A stretch of 64,000 nt of DNA from Rhodobacteraceae bacterium Alg231-30 (GTDB lineage Bacteria > Pseudomonadota > Alphaproteobacteria > Rhodobacterales > Rhodobacteraceae). The notes below the pieces were generated by a model, which had not been told where the DNA came from, did not search any database, and saw nothing but the letters and a program-made list of their open reading frames with translations. A program made the translations under genes and the position numbers. The stretch is taken from positions 232,922-296,921 of the forward strand of contig FREU01000003.1 of assembly GCA_900143615.1 (NCBI GenBank), read 5' to 3'. The stretch's first letter is position 1. Each line of letters begins with the position of its first letter. Shown piece by piece: positions 1-8,756 of this stretch.

Positions 1-673
1 ATGCACCTTGGTTGTCGATAACGGTGAAGCCCACAACAAGATAGATCACCAGGGCGATCAGTGTTGATGGGATGGTTGTCGGCATCATGTTGCGAATATG
101 TTCAAACAAGTTGGTGCCTGTGACCGCAGGGGCAAGGTTTGTTGTGTCCGACAGTGGCGACATCTTGTCACCAAAGAAAGCTCCCGAGACAACGGCGCCC
201 GCGGTCCAATACATCGGAATGTCAAAGCCCGCGCCGATGCCCATCAAGGCAAGACCCACAGTGCCGACAGTTCCCCATGAGGTGCCTAAGGATAGCGAGA
301 CAACCGCACAGAGGATCATGCTGGCCGCAAGGAATATCTCGGGCGAGAGAATTTTCAATCCGTAATAGATTAACGTCGGTACTGTGCCACTGGCGATCCA
401 GACACCGACGATCATACCAACGGTGAACAGGATTGAAACTGATGGAAGTGAGATGCTAATGGCACGGAAAATGCCTTCCTCAACGCTTTTCCAACCATGT
501 CCAAGTTTTAAACCAACCAAGGCCGTGAATGCGATCCCGAACGACAACGGGATATGTGGCGTGAAATCCCCAAAATAGAAAAGCTGAATTCCTAAAACAA
601 AAAGGGTCAAAACGATTGGCAAGAGGGCCAAACCAAAATTAGGCAATCGTGGATTAACATCATTTACGGGCAT
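1..673 (-). CDS. nhaC: NhaC-family Na+/H+ antiporter, N-terminal part (truncated by window edge)
   Basis: Reading from ATG at 673 leftward gives an uninterrupted hydrophobic protein starting MPVNDVNPRLPNFG that runs off the window, so only about 224 N-terminal residues are visible. Several membrane segments can be seen, followed by the family-typical stretch FFGDKMSPLSDTTNLAP, which is also present (as YFGDKSSPLSDTTNLAT) in the second NhaC homologue at 6409-7887. NhaC proteins exchange Na+ for H+ across the inner membrane; some relatives move organic acids, so the ion is inferred. An AAAGGA ribosome site precedes the ATG. It lies downstream of, and in the same direction as, the arginine deiminase operon but is separated from it by a terminator, so it probably has its own promoter. 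Confidence 0.9.
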   Translation of the reverse strand, partial: MPVNDVNPRLPNFGLALLPIVLTLFVLGIQLFYFGDFTPHIPLSFGIAFTALVGLKLGHGWKSVEEGIFRAISISLPSVSILFTVGMIVGVWIASGTVPTLIYYGLKILSPEIFLAASMILCAVVSLSLGTSWGTVGTVGLALMGIGAGFDIPMYWTAGAVVSGAFFGDKMSPLSDTTNLAPAVTGTNLFEHIRNMMPTTIPSTLIALVIYLVVGFTVIDNQGA

Positions 674-746
674 ATTTTCTTTTGTCCTTTATTGGGCCGC
701 GAAACCCTCGTTCTGGTACCAAATCATACAGTGCGGCCGTGAATGG

Positions 747-764
747 TATGCATGAGCATGCATA
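747..764. promoter_or_regulatory. Perfect 18-bp palindrome, candidate operator for nhaC
   Basis: TATGCAT and ATGCATA flank a GAGC spacer, about 75 bp upstream of the nhaC start at 673. It is followed by no T-run, which makes an operator more likely than a terminator. The regulator is not known. The rest of 674-1010 holds only this palindrome and the arcC terminator; no gene is seen. Confidence 0.35.
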
Positions 765-923
765 GAAGGGCAGTTTTGAGCCTGTAAACGTCAGTGCTAA
801 TAGGACGCATGTGTCAGCGATTTTTCGCGGAAACAGAGGGGAGGTGGGCGGATAATTGCAGGGCTTCTGCTCGTTTATTTCGCAACCATCTAATAATTAC
901 GCAAAACCCAGCAGCAGGTGGCG

Positions 924-962
924 CAAAAAAAGCGGGTAGCCCAATAGACTGCCCGCTTTTAA
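924..962 (-). terminator. Rho-independent terminator after arcC
   Basis: AAAGCGGG and CCCGCTTT pair around a short loop. Read on the minus strand, the stem is followed by a run of T (complement of the A-run at about 925-931), as expected for the end of the arcABC transcript. The opposite face also carries a short T-run, so it may work in both directions. Confidence 0.7.
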
Positions 963-1010
963 GTGTATGTCCCGTGCAACGCGCGGCCCGAGGGCCGCAC
1001 GCCGTCTGGA

Positions 1011-1955
1011 TTATTTTACCAATTCAACTTCGGTAACCGAAGCGTCGATGGTTGTGCCGGTTTCGCCGCGCAGAGCCGCTGCTACGTCTTTCAACGCACA
1101 GATAACAGCTTTGCCTTTGCCACCGGAGCCACGAACGAAGTCCTGAGCAGCCTGTACTTTTGGACCCATAGAACCAGCAGGGAAGTCATAGGCATCCATG
1201 TGGTCAGGGTTGGCGCGACGGATCGCTGTCTGATCTGGGGTACCCCAGTCCAGCATCACAGCTTCGGCGTCAGTTGCGACAACAAATACGTCTGCTTCGA
1301 TTTCTTCAGCCAGAAGAGCGGAGCAGTTGTCTTTGTCGATCACGCACTCAACACCAACGAGGTGACGTTCTGCGTCTTTTTTGTACATGGTGGGGATACC
1401 ACCACCGCCAGCTGCGATCACAACAGAGCCTTTTTCCAGCATCCATTTGATAGGATCAACTTGGAAAATACGCTTTGGTGCAGGCGACGGAACCACGCGG
1501 CGCCACATGTCACCGTCTGGTTTGATAGACCAGCCTTTTTCAGCGGCGTTTTTCTTGGCTTCTTCTTCAGAATAAACCGGGCCGATGAATTTGGTTGGAT
1601 CAGAGAACGCAGGATCTTCTGGATCAACTTCGACCATGGTCAGAACAGTTGCGAGTGGCTTTTCGAAAGGAAGCAGGTTGCCCATTTCCTGTTCGATCAT
1701 GTACCCGATCATGCCCATTGTCTCACCAACCAGAACGTCGAGTGGATACTCGTCTACTTCTGTGTAAGCGGCTTCCTGGAGGGCCAAAAGACCAACCTGT
1801 GGGCCGTTACCGTGGGTGATAACCAGTTCGTGGTTTTCAGCCAGAGGAGCCAGTGCTTCGGAGGCGATAACAACATTTTCACGCTGGTTCTCCGCCGTGA
1901 GCGCTTGCCCACGACGAAGAAGTGCGTTGCCACCAAGTGCTACTACAACGCGCAT
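1011..1955 (-). CDS. arcC: Carbamate kinase
   Basis: A 314-residue protein of normal family length. It carries the N-terminal ALGGNALL phosphate-binding segment (residues 6-13), THGNGPQVG near residue 47 and the Gly-rich AAGGGGIP loop near residue 200, all typical of carbamate kinases of the amino-acid kinase fold. It converts carbamoyl phosphate plus ADP to ATP, CO2 and ammonia in the cytoplasm, the ATP-yielding last step of arginine deiminase fermentation. It starts only 4 bases after the arcB stop, so the two are translated from one message, and it is followed by a terminator at 924-962. Confidence 0.96.
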   Translation of the reverse strand: MRVVVALGGNALLRRGQALTAENQRENVVIASEALAPLAENHELVITHGNGPQVGLLALQEAAYTEVDEYPLDVLVGETMGMIGYMIEQEMGNLLPFEKPLATVLTMVEVDPEDPAFSDPTKFIGPVYSEEEAKKNAAEKGWSIKPDGDMWRRVVPSPAPKRIFQVDPIKWMLEKGSVVIAAGGGGIPTMYKKDAERHLVGVECVIDKDNCSALLAEEIEADVFVVATDAEAVMLDWGTPDQTAIRRANPDHMDAYDFPAGSMGPKVQAAQDFVRGSGGKGKAVICALKDVAAALRGETGTTIDASVTEVELVK

Positions 1956-1959
1956 TACC

Positions 1960-2958
1960 TTATGCTCCCAGTGTAGCGACCATGATCGCTTTGATTGTGT
2001 GCATACGGTTTTCAGCTTGCTCGAATGCCACGTTGTATGGGCTTTCGAAGACTTCTTCCGACACTTCCAGCTCGGTCAGGCCGAATTTGTCAGCGATGTC
2101 CGCACCAACTTTGGTTTCGGTGTTATGGAACGCTGGCAGACAGTGCATGAACTTAACGTTCGGGTTGTTTGCTTTTTCCATCAGAGCTTTGTTCACCTGG
2201 TAAGGAGACAGCTGCTTGATGCGGCTTTCCCAAACTTCGGCTGGCTCGCCCATGGAAACCCAAACGTCGGTGTGGATGAAGTCAACGCCGTCTACAGCAT
2301 TGATATCGTCAGTGATGGTGATGCGAGCGCCAGTTTCAGCGGCACGTGCTTTGGCCATCTCAACGATGTGATCTTCGTTCTGCAGCTCTTTTGGAGCGAT
2401 GATGCGAACGTCAACACCCATGATAGCGCCGAGCATCAGCAGGGAGTTACCCATGTTGTTGCGTGCGTCACCAACGTAAGCGTAGGAGATCTGCTGGCGT
2501 GGTTTGTCAGCGTGCTCAAGCATTGTCAGCATGTCAGCCAGCATCTGAGTGGGGTGCCACTCGTCTGTCAGGCCGTTGTAAACTGGAACGCCAGAGTAGT
2601 CAGACAGTTCCTGAACCAGAGCTTGCGAAGAGCCACGGTATTCGATGGCGTCAAACATACGGCCCAGAACGCGTGCTGTGTCTTTCATCGACTCTTTGTG
2701 ACCGATTTGCGAACCGGCTGGGTCGAGGTAAGTCACGTGAGCGCCTTGGTCGTGTGCAGCAACTTCGAAAGCACAACGTGTACGTGTCGAGGTTTTTTCA
2801 AAGATCAGGCAGATGTTTTTGCCAGTCATTGTCTGCTGCTCGTGGCCTGCGTATTTCGCGCGCTTCAGATCACGTGCGAGGTCCAGAAGGAAGAGCATCT
2901 CACGCTGAGAGAAGTCAGCGATTTTCAGAAAGCTACGGCCTTTGAGGTTAAAACCCAT
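1960..2958 (-). CDS. arcB: Ornithine carbamoyltransferase (catabolic)
   Basis: A 332-residue transcarbamylase. Carbamoyl-phosphate motif STRTR is at residues 57-61, HPTQ at 135-138, the SMG loop at about 235 and HCLP at 272-275, the last marking ornithine transcarbamylases. Phosphorolysis of citrulline gives ornithine and carbamoyl phosphate. The catabolic rather than biosynthetic role is inferred from its place between arcA and arcC. The 63-bp gap to arcA contains a small GTACG/CGTAC hairpin near 2978-2991. Start is ATG at 2958, preceded by a weak purine stretch. Confidence 0.95.
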   Translation of the reverse strand: MGFNLKGRSFLKIADFSQREMLFLLDLARDLKRAKYAGHEQQTMTGKNICLIFEKTSTRTRCAFEVAAHDQGAHVTYLDPAGSQIGHKESMKDTARVLGRMFDAIEYRGSSQALVQELSDYSGVPVYNGLTDEWHPTQMLADMLTMLEHADKPRQQISYAYVGDARNNMGNSLLMLGAIMGVDVRIIAPKELQNEDHIVEMAKARAAETGARITITDDINAVDGVDFIHTDVWVSMGEPAEVWESRIKQLSPYQVNKALMEKANNPNVKFMHCLPAFHNTETKVGADIADKFGLTELEVSEEVFESPYNVAFEQAENRMHTIKAIMVATLGA

Positions 2959-3021
2959 TGTTTTTACTCCAGTATTTGTACGTGTTCGTACTAGTTAAAC
3001 AGAATTTCGATATGATCTAGA

Positions 3022-4233
3022 TCAGACTGCGTCACGCTCAAGCGGGCAAGTCATGCAGTGTCCGCCACCGCGACCACGGCCGAGTTCCTGACCGTTGATG
3101 GCCACAACTTCTACGCCTGCATCTTCCATCAGCTTGTTGGTGAAAGTGTTGCGCGAGTAGCCAACAACCACACCAGGTGCGAGGGCTACGACGTTGTTGC
3201 CGTCATCCCACTGCTCGCGCTCGGCTTGGAATTCGTTACCACCGGTGCCGATGATGGTCAGATCGTTTACGCCCATTGCGTCTTTGTAGACGTCAAACAG
3301 CGAGCCTTTTTCTTTTACAACAGTGCGGTCTTTGTAAACCGAGAAACACTGAATTTCTTTGCAGACTTCGTGGTAAGCGGTGACTTTGTCTACGTCGAGG
3401 CAAGAGAAAACAGTGTCCAAGTGCATCGCAGCGCGCGACTTTGGCATTACACATGCGATAACACGCTCAGCTGCGCCTTGGTCCAGAAGAGCGGTTGCGA
3501 CCTGACCGAAAGCTTCGCGGGTTGTGCGCTCGCCCATACCGATCATGACAGAGCCGTTGCCGATTGGCATAACGTCGCCGCCTTCAACGGAGGCACGCTG
3601 GTAGTCTTGATCGTCGTTGCCCCACCAGAAGTTGATGTTTTCTTTGGTGAACATTGGGTGGAAGTTATAAACAGCGCGCTGGAACAGGGTTTCTGGTTTA
3701 CGAGCAGGCCAGAACATTGGGTTCACGGTCACACCGTTGTAAATCCAGCAGGATGGGTCACGCTGGAACAGGGCGTTTGGAACACCAGGGATCAGGAAGT
3801 CAGAACCAGGCAGTTCGTCTTTAACCAGCTGTGTCAGTTCACCGGCTGGAACGTCATCAAGGATCACGCCGCCCAGCATCTGGCGAGCAAGATCTGCACC
3901 AGACATGTCTTCGAGCCATGGGCGCATAGCTTCGGCGAAACCGGCACCAACCATATTTGGAGTTACCAATCGATCCAGAACAAACGCTTTTGCGTCGGCT
4001 GTGTGATCAAATGCTTCGGCCAGCAAGTCTTGCACGTCATAAACTTCAGTACCGCGAACGCGCATTTTTTCAACGAAGTCAGCGTGGTCGCGACGGGCTT
4101 GTTCTACCCACAGAACGTCATCAAAAAGCAGTTCGTGACAGTTACCAGGGGTCAGACGGTCATGGGCCAGCGAGGGGCGGGACACCATAACTTTGCGAAG
4201 TTTACCAACTTCAGAGTGAACGCCAAATGTCAT
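3022..4233 (-). CDS. arcA: Arginine deiminase
   Basis: From ATG 4233 the protein is 403 residues, matching the family. An AGGAG ribosome site sits 7 bases upstream of this ATG, so I prefer it to the upstream in-frame start at 4269. Guanidine-group hydrolase motifs are all present: FQRDPS at 156-161, EGGD at 217-220, HLDTVF at 271-276 and the nucleophile Cys393 within GGGHCMTCP near the C terminus. It hydrolyses arginine to citrulline and ammonia. A perfect hairpin (4308-4330) lies between this gene and the upstream carrier gene. Confidence 0.96.
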   Translation of the reverse strand: MTFGVHSEVGKLRKVMVSRPSLAHDRLTPGNCHELLFDDVLWVEQARRDHADFVEKMRVRGTEVYDVQDLLAEAFDHTADAKAFVLDRLVTPNMVGAGFAEAMRPWLEDMSGADLARQMLGGVILDDVPAGELTQLVKDELPGSDFLIPGVPNALFQRDPSCWIYNGVTVNPMFWPARKPETLFQRAVYNFHPMFTKENINFWWGNDDQDYQRASVEGGDVMPIGNGSVMIGMGERTTREAFGQVATALLDQGAAERVIACVMPKSRAAMHLDTVFSCLDVDKVTAYHEVCKEIQCFSVYKDRTVVKEKGSLFDVYKDAMGVNDLTIIGTGGNEFQAEREQWDDGNNVVALAPGVVVGYSRNTFTNKLMEDAGVEVVAINGQELGRGRGGGHCMTCPLERDAV

Positions 4234-4307
4234 AGGGATTCTCCTAGAATAATTGCTAACCTTTTGCACAGTGAATGCTCGTGCATCAGGGAACTTAGTT
4301 GGGGAGG

Positions 4308-4330
4308 GTAGGGGCGATACGCGCCCCTAC
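4308..4330 (-). promoter_or_regulatory. Perfect intercistronic hairpin between carrier gene and arcA
   Basis: GTAGGGGCG pairs exactly with CGCCCCTAC across a 5-base loop (ATACG). It directly follows the carrier stop at 4341 and has no T-run, so a processing or mRNA-stability element that lets arcA outrun the carrier is more likely than full termination. Similar hairpins recur in other operons of this window. Confidence 0.5.
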
Positions 4331-4340
4331 CTGATATTGT

Positions 4341-5780
4341 TTAGCCGAGGGCAGCGCCAAGGCTGAGGGCAACCACGATGATCACAGCAAGGATCAGCAG
4401 CAGTGGTGCCACGAATTTGAGCCAGCGGTCATAAGAGACACGACCGATTGCCAGACCACCCATCACAACCGCAAAGGTTGGGTTGAAGAGGTTCACCAGA
4501 CCGTTAGCCGACTGGTAAGCGGTGACAACAAGCTCGCGACCGACACCAGCGAAGTCTGCCAGAGGTGCCATGATTGGCATGGTCAGTGTTGCGAGGCCCG
4601 AAGACGATGGAACCAGGAAGGACATCAGGAACTGAATGCCGAACATCACGTTGATGAACATGAACTCACTCAATCCAGATACGAACCCTTCGGCCGAATA
4701 CAAGATGGTGTCGGTCATTTTTCCGGCGTCCATGATGACAACAACACCACGAGCCACACCGATGATCAGAGCAACGCCCAACAGATCACGAGCACCGTCG
4801 ATGAATGTGTCGACAAAAGTGCCTTCGTCCATGTTGGTTTCGTCTGCAAATTTGCCAACGAACCAGACAACAATCGACATCACGAGGAACAGTGCGGACA
4901 TTTCGCCCATCCACCAGTCCAGAGCAACCACACCGTAGATCATCGCAACAAAGGTCAGACCAAAGAGTGCCAGAATCCAGCCGCGAGTGCCGGAAAGTGC
5001 TGGGAAGCCACCGTCATCGCTCGACCCTTTAAGGAAGTGAGCGCGGTTTTCGTCTGCCATGTGTGCAACGAGAGATGCAGATGGATCAGCTTTGACGCGG
5101 GATGCGTAGCGCATCACAAATGCCATACCTGCCAGAAGCGAAACGGCCAAGATGATGAAGCGCAACACGATACCATCGGTGAATGGGATGCCTGCACCTT
5201 GTGAGGCAACAACTGTCGCGAATGCGTTAAAGGTCGAGCCCATGGTGCCGATACCAGCGCCAAGCATGATGACCGCGACACCCGTGATGGAGTCATAGCC
5301 TGCACGGATGAAGACCGGAATGATCAAGGCGTAGAACGCAAGGGACTCTTCCGCCATACCATAGCTGGTACCACCAAGCGCAAATGCGAACATCAGGATC
5401 GGAATCATGTAGATTTCGCGACCTTCCAGCTTCTTGAGAAGCCAGCCGATGCCAGCGTCGATTGCGCCGGTTTTGGTCACAACCATCAGGAAACCACCGA
5501 TGATCAGAACGAAGAAGGCGACGTCAATTGCGGCGTCTGCGGCTGATCCCAGCATGCCGGGGTCATACATACCAGCGATTGGGGCCATGATGACAGACAC
5601 GATGCCCTGAGGGTTGGATGCAACCGACTCATAGGTGCCTGGGACTGGGGCGTCCCGACCGAGGGCTTCACTGAATTCGCGGGCATATTCACCAGCAGGT
5701 ACAACCCATGTGAGGGCTGCGACAACAGCGATCAGTACGAATAGAATCGTAAACGCCGTTGGGAACTTGAACTTGGACAA
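4341..5780 (-). CDS. YfcC/DcuC-family carrier, probable arginine/ornithine exchanger
   Basis: A polytopic membrane protein with about a dozen hydrophobic segments, with FPTAFTILFVLIAVVAALTW opening the first helix and a conserved GGTSYGMAEES region, typical of the YfcC branch of the DcuC/anaerobic C4-dicarboxylate carrier superfamily. Position as first gene of the arginine deiminase operon makes an arginine/ornithine antiporter role likely, replacing the usual ArcD type; that is inference. The start is chosen as TTG 5780 because AAGGAG lies 7 bases upstream (5788-5793); the longer in-frame start at 5873 has no ribosome site and coincides with a TTGACA promoter-like hexamer. This gives 479 residues. 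Confidence 0.85.
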   Translation of the reverse strand: MSKFKFPTAFTILFVLIAVVAALTWVVPAGEYAREFSEALGRDAPVPGTYESVASNPQGIVSVIMAPIAGMYDPGMLGSAADAAIDVAFFVLIIGGFLMVVTKTGAIDAGIGWLLKKLEGREIYMIPILMFAFALGGTSYGMAEESLAFYALIIPVFIRAGYDSITGVAVIMLGAGIGTMGSTFNAFATVVASQGAGIPFTDGIVLRFIILAVSLLAGMAFVMRYASRVKADPSASLVAHMADENRAHFLKGSSDDGGFPALSGTRGWILALFGLTFVAMIYGVVALDWWMGEMSALFLVMSIVVWFVGKFADETNMDEGTFVDTFIDGARDLLGVALIIGVARGVVVIMDAGKMTDTILYSAEGFVSGLSEFMFINVMFGIQFLMSFLVPSSSGLATLTMPIMAPLADFAGVGRELVVTAYQSANGLVNLFNPTFAVVMGGLAIGRVSYDRWLKFVAPLLLILAVIIVVALSLGAALG

Positions 5781-6408
5781 CTTATTGCTCCTTACCGAAA
5801 GATTAACACTCACGCCCGAAGCAGGAACGAGGTGGAAATGAACTCGTACTGAAAAACGTACTTTGAGTGTCAATCAGTTGCTGAAACTAGGCAAGCCAAA
5901 CTTTTGTGTATGCCGTGAGGGGCTAAGCGCTGGCGTGTCTTGTAATTTCAAAGTGGCATGTGTGTTTGTATTTTCGAACTTCAAGGTTTTTTTTGTAACA
6001 TTTTTCCGTTAGGGTTTGGAGGTAAAATTTACCATTTAATAACAATGCTTTATGGGGTTGATCTTTTAGTGTGTTTTCTGTGCGAATTTGTCGCACGGTA
6101 GCGTGTATTTATCGATTAACTGTCAAAAAGTTGATCTCACGTGAGCCCTTTCTAAAACAATGATGAACATGTTTTGCATTTTATCAAGTAAAAGCAAAAA
6201 CTGGTCGGATGAAAGGCTTGTGTTTGAGGCAGAAGGATATTGATAGTGCAGGCTGCGAAATATTCGGATGTTTCCCACAAAAACCAAAGGGATCTCTTGT
6301 TGCGGTAACTCGATTGTCCGTGCAAACTTCGGTTCAATTGTTATCCTTCATGCATTCGAACTTCGGATAAGACCTTTCGGTCGAATACTATTAGCCAGTG
6401 GATTAATT
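5781..6408. other. AT-rich divergent intergenic region (628 bp)
   Basis: This stretch separates the arginine deiminase operon from the second nhaC. It is far richer in A+T than its neighbours, has no credible gene, and must hold the promoters of both directions. On the minus strand a TTGACA hexamer (5868-5873) could be a -35 box, but the matching -10 is poor. I searched for an FNR/ANR-type TTGAT-N4-ATCAA site, which would be expected for arginine deiminase control, and found only half sites (near 6058 and 6131). A short GACC/GGTC hairpin lies at about 6371-6382 before nhaC. Confidence 0.5.
5788..5793 (-). promoter_or_regulatory. Ribosome binding site that fixes the carrier TTG start
   Basis: AAGGAG on the minus strand, 7 bases before TTG 5780. 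No ATG or GTG with a comparable site lies nearby in frame, so TTG appears to be the true initiation codon. Confidence 0.65.
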
Positions 6409-7887
6409 ATGACCGACCCCACCTCAGAAAAAATTTCAAATTCAGGCCTTCAGACACCCACCATCGGGTGGGCGTTGGTGCCCATAGTGTTGCTGATGGT
6501 CATGCTGGCGATGGCCTATTATCTCTATGGTGACGAAGCCGCGCTTGGTGCCAACCAGTTGGCTCTGACCTTTGCAGCGGTGGTCGGATCACTTGTTGGA
6601 CGTAAGTTTGGCGTCAGCTATCACGACATGCGAGACGCGGTCTTAGAGAGTGTCGGGACGGGGCTTTCAGCGATCTTTATTCTGCTGGCGGTCGGCTCTC
6701 TGATTGGGACGTGGGCGATGAGTGGAACACTTGTTGCGATGGTTTATTGGGGTCTGCAATTGCTGTCGCCGGACTACTTCTATTTCACCGTGGTTCTGAT
6801 CTGCGCAATAGTTGCCTTGAGCATAGGTAGTTCTTGGACCGTTGCGGGCACCCTTGGTGTTGGGCTGATGGGCGTGTCCGAGCAGATGGGGCTGAATGGC
6901 GCAATTACGGCGGGTGCGATTATTTCTGGAGCCTATTTTGGGGACAAATCATCGCCCTTGTCCGATACGACCAATTTGGCGACCGCGGCAAGCGGCGCGG
7001 ATTTGTTCACGCATATCCGGGAAACCCTGTGGACCTCGGTGCCGACTTTGGGGGCGGCGCTGCTGCTGTTTTGGCTATTGGGACAACCGGGCGATTTCGA
7101 TGCCAGTCTTATTACCGCCTCGATTGCACAGGAATTTAACGTCGGGATTGTTCCCTTCTTTCCTCTTTTCTTGGTGCTTGGTTTGGCGGTGATGCGATAT
7201 CCGCCCTTTTTGACGATCTTTATGGGAGCCTTGGCGGGCGGCGTTGTGGCTGTGCTCATCAATGCCCAAGCAGTGATAGTGTTCGCCGACGATGCATCCC
7301 TTACCGCAGGTCTGGCGCTTATCAAAGGTGTCTGGACTGCGATGTCCAATGGGTATGTGTCGGATACGGGGAATGTCGGCGTTGATGCATTCCTGAGCCG
7401 GGGCGGCATGGAAAGCATGCTCAATACTGTTTGGCTAATTCTTGTCGCGCTGGCGTTTGGTGGGATTGTGGACCGGATCGGCATTTTGGACCGTTTGCTG
7501 TCGCCCATTCTAGCGGCGGCTCACACAACCGGACGACTGGTTAGTGCGCTGGTTGTTTCGACGATCAGCACCAACATTCTGGCGTCGGACCAATATATCG
7601 CGATCGTTCTGCCCGGTAAGCTGTTTCAGAAAGTTTTCAAGAAACTACGTTTGCGACCAGAGGTTCTATCACGCGCCTTGGGGGACAGTGCAACGGTAAC
7701 AAGTGCATTGGTGCCTTGGAACAGTTGCGGCGCCTACATGGCCGCAACGCTTGGGGTTGCGACCATGTCATATTTGCCGTTTGCCTTCTTCAATCTTCTA
7801 AACCCGCTTATGACCATCATGTTTGCCTTTGGCGGGATTAGAATGTTGACCGTCGATGGCGATGAAGAAGATAGCAAAGCCGGGTAG
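6409..7887 (+). CDS. nhaC: NhaC-family Na+/H+ antiporter (second copy)
   Basis: ATG at 6409 (MTDPTSEKISNSG) gives 492 residues with about 11-12 membrane segments; the extension to 6268 lacks a ribosome site and is not hydrophobic, so I exclude it. The signature YFGDKSSPLSDTTNLAT (about residues 180-196) and the later ILASDQYIAIVLPGK and VPWNSCGAYM stretches are typical of the family. It is paralogous to the truncated gene at 1-673. Na+/H+ exchange could counter the alkalinisation caused by ammonia from arginine deiminase, an inference from position only. It ends 3 bases from the convergent porin gene. Confidence 0.9.
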   Translation: MTDPTSEKISNSGLQTPTIGWALVPIVLLMVMLAMAYYLYGDEAALGANQLALTFAAVVGSLVGRKFGVSYHDMRDAVLESVGTGLSAIFILLAVGSLIGTWAMSGTLVAMVYWGLQLLSPDYFYFTVVLICAIVALSIGSSWTVAGTLGVGLMGVSEQMGLNGAITAGAIISGAYFGDKSSPLSDTTNLATAASGADLFTHIRETLWTSVPTLGAALLLFWLLGQPGDFDASLITASIAQEFNVGIVPFFPLFLVLGLAVMRYPPFLTIFMGALAGGVVAVLINAQAVIVFADDASLTAGLALIKGVWTAMSNGYVSDTGNVGVDAFLSRGGMESMLNTVWLILVALAFGGIVDRIGILDRLLSPILAAAHTTGRLVSALVVSTISTNILASDQYIAIVLPGKLFQKVFKKLRLRPEVLSRALGDSATVTSALVPWNSCGAYMAATLGVATMSYLPFAFFNLLNPLMTIMFAFGGIRMLTVDGDEEDSKAG

Positions 7888-7890
7888 GGA

Positions 7891-8538
7891 TCAGTTGTAG
7901 AAAGACAGCATCGCGGTGATGCGCTCATCCTCGATGGAACTATAGTGGGCGCGGACGTCCAGAGCGATATGGTCGCTAAATTCTTTGGTTACGCCAAAGT
8001 CGACAGCGACCAGATCTTGGTTAAAGTCGCGGCTTCCAAAATCGCTGCCGACGTTTCCAGAAATCGAAAAGCCGTTCTCAAATCCGGTGTAGCCAGCACC
8101 AACTTGGAACCAGTTCTGATCAAAGTAGACTTCGCGATAGTATTTGAATTGAAGCCATGTCGTGTCGGTGGCGTCGTAATCGGCAAAGAGGTAGGCTTCG
8201 CCATAGTCTGTATCATCATCGCGGTAGAAGTATTGGACAAAACCCAAGTCTAGATCGACTTCACCGATAGATGGGCGCACACCAACTCCGAGGTCGTATT
8301 CAATATCTTTGTCGCCACCAAAGCTAGCGTTGGACGCCCAGAAAGACAGATAAGCCAAGCCATATCCGACTTCGAACCATGGTTGGAATGCTGGGTCATC
8401 GTCCGAATTTGTCAGACCTTTGGAAATATAGTTCGTGACAAAATCTGCACCGTAATAAACCTCGAGTTCCTGAGAGAGTGCGGTCTGTGAAGAAAGCGCC
8501 AAGGCTGCCGAAGCCATCAATATGTTTTTGCGAATCAT
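7891..8538 (-). CDS. TorF-like putative porin (Gcw_chp family)
   Basis: Start ATG 8538 has an AAGGAG site and opens a clean Sec signal peptide (MIRKNILMASAALALSSQTALSQ, cleavage after about residue 22), giving 215 residues; the upstream extension to 8724 is rejected. The mature part is a run of alternating aromatic beta strands, with YYGADFVTNYISKGLTNS at its start, the hallmark of the Gcw_chp/TorF family of predicted outer-membrane beta-barrels. It probably passes small solutes across the outer membrane. It is divergent from the substrate-binding protein at 8757, so the two may share control and substrate. Confidence 0.75.
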   Translation of the reverse strand: MIRKNILMASAALALSSQTALSQELEVYYGADFVTNYISKGLTNSDDDPAFQPWFEVGYGLAYLSFWASNASFGGDKDIEYDLGVGVRPSIGEVDLDLGFVQYFYRDDDTDYGEAYLFADYDATDTTWLQFKYYREVYFDQNWFQVGAGYTGFENGFSISGNVGSDFGSRDFNQDLVAVDFGVTKEFSDHIALDVRAHYSSIEDERITAMLSFYN

Positions 8539-8756
8539 TGTATTCTCCTTTTTTAATTGAAAAAATTTTTCTGCTAAACTTGTTAACCCTGCAAGACGGT
8601 CTCTCGAATTGCTTTGATGATGTGCTGTTTTCACACATCGGCCTGTGGGGTCTTTTGTGAAAAGGGAATATATTTTTTGTCCCTTCTTGACCTTGGTGTC
8701 GTGCTGCGGCCACTCTGCTGGCAAACAACGATAAAAATGTTCCTGGGAGAAAAATC

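Noticed and set aside
963..1976. Long plus-strand frame across arcC
   Set aside because: Antisense shadow of arcC; Cys/His/Phe-rich translation with no family features.
1816..2994. 392-residue plus-strand frame across arcB
   Set aside because: Antisense shadow of the well-supported arcB.
3058..4311. 417-residue plus-strand frame across arcA
   Set aside because: Antisense shadow of arcA; same codon-phase effect as above.
5781..6408. FNR/ANR box for the arginine deiminase operon
   Set aside because: Only half-sites (TTGAT) found, no full TTGAT-N4-ATCAA.
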